Origin: Tubiluchus corallicola | Taxonomy: Eukaryota; Priapulida; Priapulimorpha; Priapulimorphida; Tubiluchidae | Length of the DNA: 60,709 nucleotides | Direction of reading: 5' to 3' | Assembly (NCBI GenBank): GCA_030141605.1 | Contig: JAQGDQ010000831.1 | Span: forward strand, 30,001-90,709 | Shown: in pieces, positions 24,415 through 53,512 of the stretch | Layout of the letters: each line of letters starts with the position of its first letter | Numbering within the stretch: position 1 is the first letter of the stretch | Notes under the pieces: generated by a model | Seen by the model: only the letters and a program-made list of their open reading frames with translations | Told to the model about the DNA's origin: nothing | The model's database searches: none | Translations under genes and position numbers: made by a program

Positions 24415-25006
24415 TCCCAGTAGCGAGACATGGGCTACCTACACAAGACAGGAGACCAGACTCAACTCCTACCACATGAGGTGCCTGCGTCGGCTACTTG
24501 ACATTAGGTGGGAAGACAGAATTTCCAACCGCGAGGTCCTCAGCAAGGCCAAGACAACATCAATCTTTGCTATGCTGAGTCAGAGGCGTCAACGCTGGCT
24601 AGGTCATGTCAGACGCATGGACAAGGGTCGTCTTCCAAAGGACATGCTGTACGGCCAACTCGAGGAAGGCACGCGTCCGACCGGTCGGCGTCGCCTGAGG
24701 TTCTCTGATGACTGCAAAAGAGACCTCAAAGGCACTCACATAGACGTCAGTTCATGGGAAACCAAGGCAGATGACCGGCCAGCTTGGAGACAAGCAGTCA
24801 GCGAGGGCATTAAGAAGGCTGAGGAGGACAGACATGAGAGACAACGTCAAATGAGACTGGGAAGTAAAGCATCAATTAGTTCTCTCAATGACCCCGTTTT
24901 CACCTGTGGGGACTGCGGCAGAGACTGCCATTCCAGGATCGGGCTCTACAGCCACAGCAGACGCTGCTCCAGCTCCACTTTATGGCGCAACGCATCGTCT
25001 TCATAG
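24415..25006 (+). pseudogene. LINE ORF2 C-terminal domain with zinc finger
   Basis: The frame begins in SETWATYTRQETRLNSYHMR, runs through RRLLDIRWEDRISN, RRQRWLGHVRRMDKGRLPK and SWETKADDRPAWR, and ends with a C2H2-like finger (C-x-x-C, 12 residues, then H-SRRC). This order is the standard C-terminus of one group of animal LINE ORF2 proteins. The reverse transcriptase is missing (5' truncation). About 195 codons remain open and the base composition is more GC-rich than the surroundings, indicating fairly recent insertion. It differs from the LINE at 3.5-6 kb. Confidence 0.85.
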
Positions 25007-25384
25007 ACGGACGGAGGCCGATAAACGATGATAAACTCCCAGTAATTTTAACTGAACGCACCTTTGTGGATGATACTGGCCCATTTCTTCACGCTCGGAA
25101 AACTGTTTGTACAAATTTGTGCATTGCAAGAATGAAGCGAAATAATGCTGTGACCATGTAAGTTTTAAGAGTTAACTTTGTCTAGTACTAAACTGGGCAC
25201 CATTGTGATAATCTGAATAGCAGTAGAAAGAACTGTGAATAGTTTTTACGGCGCACTACCCTAAAAAGAGTTCCGTTTTACAATAGCCAAAAAGATTAGT
25301 AATGACATGGCTGCTAAAGCTATGGAATGATTAGGCCTGGTTGAGCGAGTAATGGTCAAAATTAAATGCGACGAAAAGTGTCAT

Positions 25385-25470
25385 GTAGTATGTCAATTCA
25401 TTTCAATTCAGTTTTATTTGCACAAATACATACAATGTACATTGGCAAAGCAATACATGTTAAATACTAC
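25385..25470 (-). mobile_element. Non-LTR 3' tail of (AATTG)n type
   Basis: The reverse complement reads GTATGTATTTGTGCAAATAA then AACTGAATTGAAATG, the same tail family as in the 134-bp units at 19195-19985. A - strand open frame at 25619-25936 lies upstream in element orientation but shows no recognisable motif. Confidence 0.55.
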
Positions 25471-25474
25471 ATAA

Positions 25475-26430
25475 ACCAGCTGTGTGCAAAGTTATTTTCA
25501 TAAACAAATATTAAGATATGGTATTATCATACTAAAATCATAGTTACATAAAAATTGTATAATTTAGCAATGGAAAAAGAAAAATGACTTAAAAGCAGTA
25601 GATATCTGTATCAGCTTTTTAAATGAAGATTAAAAAAAATAACATAATGAGAGTTGGAAATAATTTAGCTAAAGTCTGCTGCCAAAGTGCTGATTTCGTC
25701 TTCCCTAGGAATCCGAGTTGTTGCCAAAAGTTTCTTTTATTGATGTCGTAGATGTATAGATAGATGAACTGATGTGGACTACGATGACTTATGACATTTA
25801 GGCAGGTAAAGAATTCAGTTACGATCTGAGCAGACTTAAAAGGAAATTTTTCTGTAAAGTAAATAACATACTGTGCACGAAGGGGAATGGTTGATAAGAA
25901 ATGACTACTTTGTATCTGAGGAAGACTGCTTACCAAACTTTAACATGTGCCACAAGAGTTGGGTGAGTAAAGCATGTGTTGCATGGAATAAAATTTACAT
26001 GAAGATTTTCCACTATTAACAAAATGAAAGTGTAAACATTTTTGCAATATTATTGCAACTCCATCAGAGACACTCATAAAAAAATCTTTCTTTTTGTGGA
26101 ACATCAATGGCGCTACCAAGCCTTTCCATTGCCAGATTTTTACGCGAGTTTTATTAGACTGGACAGAGTATACCGAGAAAATATAGCCTACCCACTTAAT
26201 CTTACAGATTATTATATGAAAACTACTGCCGAGAATTGACCTCTTCGCTCAGTACTAAGAGAAATTTCGTAGAAAAAAATTGACACTGAAATTCGGTACA
26301 CTTATAGATCATGTTATTACCTGGCGTTATGTGTGCATTTTTCATATTATCTTGTAAACGTAGCGTGATATATGATTCATACTTGTATGCTGTACCGATC
26401 TACGATGCGAAATAAACTATTCTCTTCTTC

Positions 26431-26477
<47 letters not shown>

Positions 26478-28180
26478 TTACTACTATTATTATTATTATT
26501 ATTATTGTTATTATTATTATTATTTTACTACTATTATTATTATTATTATTGTTATTATTAATTATTTTTCTTATTGTTGATGAACTAAGGCAGCTGACAA
26601 ACGCAAACTGTTTAGTTTACCAAATTGCCTTTGCCTGGCTTATATAGTTATGACGTGTATACTTGGCTGATGGTTGTTCACTATGCCTCAAAAAGAATTG
26701 CAGATAATTTCGAGCACCACCAAATAGGCAGCTAACTTTTCCCGTAAATCCGTTTCTATAAACCAGAAGACTGAGCGGTTAGATCGAAAAGAAGCCCGCG
26801 TTTGTGGTTGTGCAACAGCATTACAATTGACGGAAAATTACTTAAGCTTCTGTATACTGCATTTTTTGCAATTAGGGGTAATAAATTTAAACAGTAGAAA
26901 TTCGATCATTATTATAATCTACGCATGCAGTAAAAATTGATTCATAATAATTAATATCATTATAATACAATTTTTCTGCCAAATTTATAAAACTAAATAG
27001 GGAACGAATAGCTCTCCTGTGTAGTAGTTAGTATAGTAGTAGTAATTAGTGGAAAGTCATTTGGATAATTGACCGCCCACCACCGGATCTTCAACCAAAC
27101 GAAGCAGTCGTTGATCAAAGGGCGAAATGTCGTTTTTTTCGGTGTGCGATGTCTGGGAAACAAGCTACGTTAACGATCTGTTTATATTCATCCGCTTAAA
27201 CTTATTTGCTTTTTCAGTAACCATCAATACTATAAATTTGATAACAATTATTTATTTAACAAACTGTTACCGGATTTCTGTTAAAGGCGTTTTACGATTT
27301 GTCTGCAATTTAGGCAAAGGTTATTGCTGCTTAACCTTTTGCACTATTTTTCGCGCAGTAATTTTTCAGGCGCGAAAATTCGGCAATATGAAATCGTTGT
27401 TAGTAGATATTTTTTGTTGTTTTAATTTCATGGGGTAAAAAACTTAACGAAAGCACTGTACTTCCGTCTACCACTTATTATAGCTTTGAAAATATAAAGG
27501 TAATATTTTATAAGTAACTGTGAGTTATGATGTAAAGATTTTACTATATTTAGATTATTAACAAAATTAATATAATTATAATTTCTAGAACTCTGATCAG
27601 ATTGATTCTTAGTGGCGCGGTACCGTACATTGTATTAATGGAAAATTTCCGCTACAGTCAAACAGCAAAAAATTTGATTCTGAAATGACGTCACTACAGT
27701 GGCAGTCAGAATCGTGTCCACTACATTTCGTATACAAGAATAGAAATAGTAGAATATTCAACGTAAGTAAAGCATCCAGAAAACATTGTGGGGGGTAAAA
27801 AGCGGTCATTTATCTTTACCCCCTATCCATGCTGTAAGGTACAGTACAAGAGTACTCTCTTGGCGAATTTTTGAAGAATTTAAAAGGTAATATAGTAGGC
27901 GTATGTGGTTATTGTTAAATTGCCATATCGTATTGCATAACGCTTGTTGTGTAGTCCAATTAGTTCAAAATGTTTCCCGATGCTTAATTTTCTTTAAAAC
28001 ACAGACATTCTTTTATCTTATCTCCACAAAACACCAAGTGTAGTATTTATAGTTTATTTTATACAGTCATTATTTATTTACACTTGTAAGCCCTGCCATA
28101 ATTAAGTACTGAATAATAAGTCAGTAATTTAAGAATCAAGTTAGTAAAGGAATGGTTCAACAATAATAATATTCGATCGT
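25475..28180. other. Intergenic, no gene supported
   Basis: AT-rich. It contains a (TTA)n tract at 26430-26570 and small unrecognised frames (for example 27127-27438) with no family resemblance or splice context. Confidence 0.55.
26430..26570. repeat. (TTA)n microsatellite
   Basis: Imperfect TTA runs following AATAAACTATTC, again in the position expected of a retroposon tail. Confidence 0.9.
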
Positions 28181-28184
28181 ATTA

Positions 28185-28310
28185 AAGCAAAGCCAGACCC
28201 AAGCTTAAACTGTAGGTCAAAACAATTTACTCTACCCTGTTGAAAGGAACACTATTTTTTTCAAAAATGACTTATGTGAAAGAATTATTACCACACAAAT
28301 ACAATTTCAC
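28185..28310 (+). repeat. Dispersed repeat, pair with 19085-19205
   Basis: Shared blocks TTAAACTGTAGGTCAA and CAAAAATGACTTA(C/T)GTGAAA, with about 20% differences. The 19-kb copy lies just 3' of the calcium-channel fragment; no channel similarity precedes this copy. Confidence 0.6.
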
Positions 28311-29186
28311 ATTCGCGTCGCTAGTTCTTTGCCGTTTCGTGCATTTCGGAAACGCATTATACAAAAACAGGTACTGTAGTTTCTGTTTACAGTTACTGTT
28401 AGTATCTCAGGAACTCCGCATGTTCTACAGCTCATGCGTGAGCACAGCGGTAAATTTGAAATTTGAATTTTTATCTTAAAACGTGCCTAATTTTAGTACA
28501 ACACACTGAATATCTTACAGTAGCACTGTACGTCAATTTTCGCTTTCACAAACACATGCAACAAGCTCATGGAATATTTTTGCTATTGAAAATTATATTA
28601 GTTTGTGATATCATCAATAGTTAGCTCGCCCACCATTAATTAAATTTTTAATCTATTATTTAATTATCAGAAACGCGTTTGCAGTATTAATCGTATTAAA
28701 ATGTTTACTTTTTATCGGACTTGAAAATGGGGTAGTATATGAAAAATCATCCTGTCTTCCTTCAATATTACCTGCAGAATAAAATTTCAGTGCAGGGTTT
28801 CTTTAAGCTACATGCGAAAATCTACCAATCTCATCTGCTGGAGATGTAAAATTTGACAATTTTTTTCTAAAAAGGCATTGGTTTTTTTACTCAAATTGAC
28901 TGATGATACAATAACTGTGTGAAACATTATTCTCGCTGTAAATCATTGTTAACATTAGGGCTGAGACAGTTAGGCTTTTTAAATAACCGTTTAAAGTTTA
29001 AACATTTATTATTGCATTCGGACAACCATTCAACCGTTCCTGATGATGTCATACATTGTTTCATTCATTTCTTGCAGGAGTAATCTTAGCCGGTCAAATC
29101 TATCATGCGCCAGCTAGAATGTCCAACTTGACGGCATCCTCATAACATAAGCGAGTGAAAAACTTTTTACTCTTTACCATTTAGAT

Positions 29187-29687
29187 CAGGTGTGTGCAAA
29201 TTATCTGACTAGCCGGGTCACATTAAACTTTCCCACAATTCCTGCGGGCCACAGGCAGTTTGATCAAGGAGCCAAGTACAGAAAGGCCTAATAACGATTT
29301 TGTTTGCGTCCGACCTGCGTACATCATTACTACTACACTCAAGAAACTATTTTAGAAGTTATTAAAATTTATATTACAAACCACATATTTTTACTTTCGG
29401 GACAGATAGTGGTAATTTCATTACAATGCATATTAGTAATGTGTATCACACAGTCTGTGTAGTACAGTGTTATTAAGCTACAACCGTCTTGTAAGGGTTA
29501 ATGGCAACCGATCTAGTAGAAAAAACTACGTGCACTATCTTTGGCATCGTGGCACGGACTTCAGCTGGATACACTCAATTAATCGCCTGGCCCGCACTTT
29601 CATTAGGTTGACAAATCTCTTCGCGGGCCGCACAAATTCTCTCGGCGAACCGCAAGTGGCCCGCAGGCCGCAATTTGCACACCGCTG
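29187..29687 (+). mobile_element. hAT-type non-autonomous element, family A copy 3
   Basis: Left end CAGGTGTGTGCAAATT and right end AATTTGCACACCGCTG. Flanks ATTTAGAT and AATTAGAT form an 8-bp duplication with one mismatch. Confidence 0.85.
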
Positions 29688-29870
29688 AATTAGATGCTTT
29701 TGTGCAACCAGATTAACTGAAACAATTTTCTATTAAGTGGGCCATTGCTAACTGCGTACGCCAACTCAGAAAAGATACATTTCGTAAATACGGATATGTA
29801 GAAAACTTGGCTAAGTAACGGTTAAATGGTTAGTGATTTACTAACGGCTGCACCTGTTAGCGGATGGTTA

Positions 29871-30379
29871 CAGGTATCAGAATCCGCGGAATTCCGAGTT
29901 TTTGGAAGACCATTTTTGTAAATCGCGTAAATTTGTTGAGAAAATTTTTCCCAGTACATTATTTCCCACTGACCCAGTACATTATTGCATAAGCTGACCG
30001 CTAGTTGGCAGGCCGTCACTTTGTTTACATCCCGTAAATCAGTGTAACCACGTGTATATCTCTATGTATAAAAATATAGAATCAATTGTGCGGAGTTATT
30101 TGAGTCAATTGCAGACAGTTTTCATATACTTTTGCATAGGAGCAGCCAGCGTTTTTGAGACAATTAGGTATCATGTATCCTTGATAGTCGGGTATTTTAA
30201 ATTATGTACGAAACAAGGTAACTGATATTTTAAGTCCACTTAGAGGCTCTCTATGGTCACAAAATTGCAATTTTTTGCTGCCTCCAAGGGGGCTTCCTTG
30301 AACTCCATTGGGGGCCTAGGCGGCCCCAAAACCCCCGGCCTGTTTCGGAGTTTTTTGCAATTTGTCATTCTCATCCCTA
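29871..30379 (+). mobile_element. MITE family B, copy 1
   Basis: About 510 bp, homologous to 43603-44115, 46113-46619 and 54045-54573 (shared GGAATTCCGAGTTTTTGGAA and CAATTTGTCATTCTCATCCC). The left end is damaged (CAGGTATCAGAAT) and an internal block of about 12 bp is missing. It ends 65 bp before the first Ki-67 coding exon. Confidence 0.75.
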
Positions 30380-30445
30380 CAGGTAACTATCTCAGCCTTA
30401 GTTAATATTAAAATTAAAGAAATGATTGATTTATTGTTTTCTAGG

Positions 30446-47075
<16,630 letters not shown>

Positions 47076-47695
47076 GCTGCAAAGTACTTCTCTCGTCGTC
47101 CGTACATTCCTTACACGCCACAAATACTTGCAATTTCCGACACATTTTATGCTCGCTTGTATTTTGGATTTGGTTGGCGTGTATTTGTTTTAAAGTGTAA
47201 ATACTGAAACTTAGTCTATTGTACTTAACCCGATCTCTTGTATCAAATACACAAAATCTTTTCTATTGAAATACTATTTACTCACTTATTAGATACTTTT
47301 GGAAATAACTGATTAGATTTCAATTATTTAGTGGATAATTGCCAGCAGTGTAGGACCGGGTGATTTGTCTCAAATTAACACCAACAGTGAGTTTTCCTAT
47401 AATTTCCACACGTCTATGCTTACGGCATCAAACAAATATGTATTTTCGGATTTTCGTCTCGGTATTTGTTCACACGAAGTGTATTATGTCACTTGTACAC
47501 GATCATTCAAAAGCTGTTGGAAGCAGTTTACCTTTGGAAACTAATCCATCAGTGAACACTCGTGTTCTACTTACTGCATGCGTACAGTGACTCACTGGAA
47601 AAAGAAGTCGAGCAAAAATATGCTTTTACAGAAGTATTGAACCTATCTGGCACTTGATATCATATTACCCATAGTATTAACAGAAGTAACAAGAC

Positions 47696-48372
47696 AGTTA
47701 CTTTGAAGTAAGCATTCTTTATTCTGGCATAATAACCAAGTTGCATCAGTTACTTTGAAGATAGCATTCTTTTGTCTGGCATAGTAACCAAGTTGCATCA
47801 GTTACTTTGAAGATAGCATTCTTTTGTCTGGCATAGTAACCAAGTTGCATCAGTTACTTTGAAGATAGCATTCTTTTGTCTGGCATAGTAACCAAGTTGC
47901 ATCAGTTACTTTGAAGATAGCATTCTTTGTCTGGCATAGTAACCAAGTTGCATCAGTTACTTTGAAGATAGCATTATTTTGTCTGGCATAGTAACCAAGT
48001 TGCATCAGTTACTTTGAAGATAGCATTCTTTTGTCTGGCATAGTAACCAAGTTGCATCAGTTACTTTGAAGTTAGCATTCTTTTGTCTGGCATAGTAACC
48101 AAGTTGCATCAGTTACTTTGAAGTTAGCATTCTTTTGTCTGGCATAGTAACCAAGTTGCATCAGTTACTTTGAAGATAGCATTCTTTTGTCTGGCATAGT
48201 AACCAAGTTGCATCAGTTACTTTGAAGATAGCATTCTTTTGTCTGGCATAGTAACCAAGTTGCATCAGTTACTTTGAAGTTAGCATTCTTTAGTCTGACA
48301 TAGTAACCAAGTTGCATCAGTTACTTTGAAGATAGCACTCTTTAGTCTGGCATAGTAACCAAGTTGCATATC
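47696..48372. repeat. 52-bp minisatellite, ~13 copies
   Basis: The unit starts CATCAGTTACTTTGAAGATA and ends GTAACCAAGTTG. Very low divergence (mostly GATAGC/GTTAGC and TTTTG/TTTAG alternatives). Lies 0.6 kb 3' of Ki-67. Confidence 0.95.
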
Positions 48373-48979
48373 GAGCCAATAGCCTTCATACGTATGAGGT
48401 TATTTAAAATGAATCAGACAAGATTATAAAGCCCCTCAAAAATGAAAATACGATTTCATTTTTCATTAAATTAAAATAACTTAATTACTCGGTCAGAATA
48501 AGGAATGCTCTTTTCAACAATACGTGTTGCATCATTCAACTAAAGAGGCTGGCGCTTCTCGTTTAAATTTGTAGTTGCCCATTTTTAAAGACGACTGCTG
48601 CATTTGTAAATTAGTCGCGAATGTTGATCGAGCGCATTTAGGATTTATTCTTAGCCGGTAGTAATTTGTGTAATATGTATTATTTGCTGTTTAGAAGACT
48701 AATTGTGGACAATATGTTGCGTGCTGTGTATATTTATAAATAATAATTTTCTCTTGTAGATTAGCATTTAGTATAATTGCAATATTTTACATAGGACTTT
48801 GCATTTTAAATACAATTTCTATCAGCATATATTCATGTTAATTACCCTAATTGCAAGTATGTGTGTAATAAAGTTCGCTATTGTTCTTGATTTGACGTTA
48901 CGCAATGTAAAACTACGTAGGTAGTTTGGTTATGTTAATGCTTTTAAATGTGCACACAATTTTAACTTCGGGGTTTTTG

Positions 48980-49135
48980 TCAATGAAAACAATTTGAAAC
49001 AAATTTATTTTAAGGTTTAGTTGTATGATGTCTGTAACTGAGTAATACATAATACGTCAGTGGAAACAATTTGAAACAAACTTATTTTAAGGTTTAGTTG
49101 TATGATGTCTGTAACTGAGTAATACATAATAATAC
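48980..49135. repeat. ~82-bp tandem duplication
   Basis: AAACAATTTGAAACAAA, then TTTAAGGTTTAGTTGTATGA, appears twice in tandem. The surrounding 48373-49695 holds no supported gene. Confidence 0.8.
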
Positions 49136-49699
49136 ATAATGATGTGAAGCGTATGTATTGTTTAGTTTGTTTAATTTCTCTCTCATCATAATAAATACGT
49201 TCTACTTTGTATAACTTTTTTAACTAAGTTGTATTACCGAACTGGTTTGACAAAAGTGTTTACTTACTTTAGCTAATGCCCGTGAACAATTTTCTGTAAA
49301 AAAAGTTCAAAATAGTTGGAAAAGATTGTTTGTAACAAATCTTTTATCCAAATGAAATATTTTCGTGAAAAATGCCAAGATTCGTGCATTGTCTATACAA
49401 AACTGCTAAAACTCCATCACCCGCCATTCGTTGTGCCGTGTGGCTCTCTTTTGCTCAATAGAAAAAGAACTTATGTAAATCACTTTTTCACAGAGATCAA
49501 AGTATCTTCATTTAACGTAGATTTGTGTAACTGTAGATGGTTTAATAATGTCGTCAGTGTACTTTTTACAGTATTGTTCATCGCTTTAGAAAGCTAGTAA
49601 GATGCTAAACACTGTTAGCATTGAGATGTGTTAAATGTTTTATTTTACTTTGTTCTGTATTTTACTCAGCATTAAGCAATATAATTGTGTTTATGTGTA

Positions 49700-50226
49700 C
49701 AGTGGACTCTCGTTATAAGAATCACCTCGGGAGAAGGCAAAGTGATTCTTATAACGAGCGATTCTTATAACGAGCATGACCCAGAATTGCTTTAAAAAAT
49801 TTTATGCACGTAAAAATTTTTTATTTCCCGTAATTACGCTAGAAACGACATGAAACAGCATAATGTTTTTCTGGACTAAATAGGACCTAAACATTGCTAG
49901 ACTAATGTTTTTATTTCATGGTTGGGTAAATATTTCATGATGCCAGAATTGCCTTAAAAATTTTTTAATGCACATAATTTTTGTCATAAAACAAACAAAT
50001 TTGAAATCTCTGTGGTGTCCGCCACGCCCACTGCGCAGAACCATGTAAGCAGGGCGTCAGAGACAATGGAGTTGGCGCCAAAATTGATTCTACTATCGAA
50101 AGAAGGGTGATTCTTATACGAGCGGATTTTCACTAGGAAAATGCAGATTCAATTCGGGAAACGCGATTTTGATTCTTATATCGAGCTGATTCTTATACGT
50201 GTGATTCTTGTAACGAGAGTCCACTG
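49700..50226. mobile_element. Pogo/Tigger-like MITE, family C
   Basis: Ends CAGTGGACTCTCGTTATAAG and CTTGTAACGAGAGTCCACTG, flanked by TA on both sides. GATTCTTATAACGAG blocks repeat inside. The end sequence and TA duplication fit pogo/Tigger derivatives. No transposase. Confidence 0.88.
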
Positions 50227-50229
50227 TAC

Positions 50230-53200
50230 ATTATTATTTGTGGTGTACCATAATTTTTCAGTAGCATTTCTTACATTTCTCCTAGCTGTGTCAAAGGTGT
50301 GTTTCCGTATTGTAAGACTCAAGTAGCTAGTTGTAAAGAAATCTTATGATATACAGCTAATTATTCTAATTATTTAAGGTTTGTTAATGACGCTAAATTT
50401 TCAAAAGAAACTATGTACTTACATAAAACAAGTTCGGCATAACTGTATGCGCTAACTATTATTCCAATCAACACTTTTTTAATGTATTGATTTAGAAATT
50501 TTTTAACGGCCCAAACAGAAAGTCTTTTGTGTAATTACCTTCTGCATAATGTTTTGGAACATCTGCGGGTGGAACCATCGCTTGTTCGTCAAAAATAAAG
50601 CGCTGGTAATCTGACCTAATTGTTTTGCACAAACAAATGATACCTCTCATGATCATCATCATCATCATCTTTTCTAAATTTTTACCTTTGCCAACAAATT
50701 TTGGTTGGTCAAACACCTGTTGGTCGGGTGCGGGGTGGGTGTAGTATAAAACGCAAACCTCTAGTTTTGGATATACATTGTCGCTGATAGAGAGAGCAAA
50801 GTTTTCTAATTTTCGAAGCCGCAGGGGCCAGAAATATCATGTCGAACTTCATTCTGCAACGTTCTGTTGGCATTCATATTTGGCGAATGTAATTAAATAT
50901 GAATTTTTGGACATGGCATGTCAGTGGAGTGACGCATTTGCAGCTGTTGTTTGCCATGGTGTAATACAGCTGCATGTTGCACGCTGAGCAATCGTCTGCA
51001 ACCGTAAGCGAAGCTTAAGTTGCAGCGCCTCTATTTTAAGTCATTTGATTCTGATAGTAAATCACGTGGTGTGAATGGCACTGTGCATAATGTACATCAT
51101 TTTTATACTGAGATGTAATATTTACGGATTCGAAATAAAATTGTCCTAATTCTTTATGGTTACGTGTATGTTACTTCTGCAGGCTTCTAGCATTGCGACG
51201 TCACTACCATTTATTATTAATATATAGAGGTATATCAGTTGAGACTACATGTATGTCGAAAATATGGTATTGGTTAGTAATGGTTCGTGTGCAATGGAAA
51301 AGAGTTTCGCAAATAAACTACTGACAGTATGACAGTGTTAGTTTTTTTTCTACATTGTTTGTGTATGTAGAATTTCTTCGGATAATGTTACCGAGACTTT
51401 TTGTTTGTGTAACTGGCTATTTTTGGGTTATGAAATAAAATAAACAAGCAAAAACTGTTCAACTTCATCAACTAGTTTAACCATATTAACTTCAAGCAAA
51501 GTAATAAATTTTATGGACGTTTCATTCTTTGCTTCATTTTGGGGGAAAGTATATTATCTAAATTGCTGTTGAAATAGAGTTATGTTCCGGTTCTGCCACA
51601 GCAACCAGCATCAGTATGCCCTTCATTAAGTACTTGAGCTTGCAGTGTGCAAAGCAGTATTTATATGCATAAAATTTATTTAAAAGATCTAAAAAATGGG
51701 AGTCTATGCGTGCACAATGTTACTGAAGAGTGATGGTGTGAAATCTTTCAAGGGCGTCAAAATTCGATAGAATTCGAACATCAGTAAAAATCATTTATTA
51801 AAAATTCTAGCAATAAATTTACTCATAATAACAAGCAATGGTACTTAGATATACAATGGCAATAGAGTGAATAGACAATTATACTTGTCAATAAAGTTTT
51901 GCTGCACAAGTTGGGGACCTTGACAATCAGTTGTCTTATTTTTGACACACAAACAGTGTCACCTGAATGAGACAAAGCTTTGGTATTGTGGTTTTAATTT
52001 TTACTAAAAACGGCAATACCCAAGCTGCTCAGCTCACACTAGCAATCTGCCTCTCAAAAATACGTATTCTATTTTCTAGGTCCACCCTGTATTCACCAGC
52101 GCTTGTTGCGCGCGCATAAGCTATTGTGACGCGTGAAAAATGGCGATTGCCATGGGTTTCTTAAAATGTGGTATGTGTTATTGTTTTTCATTTTCTGACA
52201 TATGAAGACGAGAACTCAGCAAGATATTGTTTTAAACAATGCAAGTGAGCAAAACAGGTTTTTGTTACAGATTCTTCACTTTTGCCGATTTCGGCCCATT
52301 TCACAACTATTTAAATTCTTGAATGTCATCGTTGTCTTATGAAGTGTGGACACGTTAACTAGTATATTGTGAAGGTGTTGTGTGAACTTTTTTTAAATGG
52401 AATTTTAGCAGCTTTTAATAGCATAGCACTTATTGAACCTTGAAATATATTGCTTTTGGTGTACTAGTCTGCACAGAGTGTACTAGTCCCGTTACTTTAA
52501 AAAGTAATGTTTCTAAAGTCTTTCTTCATTGTCATTACACCCAGCAGGCATAATCCTACTTTCAAGAATCGGTCAATTGTCTGCACATGAAATGTAAACA
52601 CAGAAAACGTCTTGTTAAAAGTAAAAAACCACAATAGTTGTTAAACTTTTTTGCAAATCCTGCAGTTTCGCAACTGTGATCAAAAGTGGAAAACTGTCAT
52701 ATCTATAATAAATTTCTAGTTTCCACAGTTGTCACTTGGCTAAAGTTTTCATTAAACAGGACTTGTATACCATTGAAGAGCTAATCTGGTTTGCCTTTTT
52801 TGTTGCAAAAGTTTAAATCTGGATCATTCTTTGGTTAAAAGAAGTTGTTCGTTGTAAGTGAAAGGGTTAAAATGCAATTTGCTTAGATACTGATGGCCAG
52901 AGAAATCTTTGAAGTTTATCTTTAAAAGGTCGAGTGCATCAGGAATTTCTTTTTCCTACGCGTGTTATGTGATTGGACGGAATATGTCTTGACGGACATA
53001 AAATGTACAATTTTACATGTACATACATTGATATATTGTTTTTTCATGTCCATGATATTTATGTTCAAATTTAAACTTAATCTCAGTTAATCTCAATAGT
53101 TTTACACACCTTATTCTGAAATCTTCATCAAGATAATTGCGCATATGATTAATTAATAATAGCAACATTACTTACAGGGTGGTTGACTTTGGTAACTTAG

Positions 53201-53350
53201 TTTTTCGCCACCCTTTCACCAGTCACATGAACAACATAATTTATTCTTTTAATAACCTTGTTACTTTGTATCATATTATCGTTTCATGCTTTGTGTTTGT
53301 CTTGTAAAAAAGATGATAAATAAATATACTTACTTTACTTACTTACTTTC
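50230..53350. other. Intergenic, no gene supported
   Basis: AT-rich. Only short frames are present, none with recognisable motifs. The last 200 bp (53150-53350) look like a retroposon 3' UTR ending GATAAATAAATATACTTACT with an (ACTT)n tail. Confidence 0.5.
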
Positions 53351-53376
53351 AGATTAGGTAACCTTGATTAGCTGGT

Positions 53377-53512
53377 ATGGCATCAGAAAACACAAATGAC
53401 GATATAGCAGATGATGTTGAAGAAAGAGACGATACGTCCATACAGTCCGAACAAACAATGTCGGCAAACAATGACGAGGAATCGCAACCCATTGACCTTG
53501 ATGTTAGGACAG
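53377..53512 (+). CDS. UBE4B: UBE4B coding exon 1
   Basis: MASENTNDDIADDVEERDDT, then SIQSEQTMSANNDEES and the donor ACAG/GTATAG. An acceptor-like TTACTTTCAG at 53343-53352 implies a 24-base 5' UTR piece in this exon and a non-coding exon upstream. Confidence 0.75.

Noticed and set aside
27127-27438. 103-codon hydrophobic + strand frame
   Set aside because: AT-rich chance frame without motif or conserved context.
50492-50716. - strand frame of 74 codons with reasonable composition (PPADVPKHYAEGN)
   Set aside because: No recognised family and no convincing splice partners; kept only as a note.
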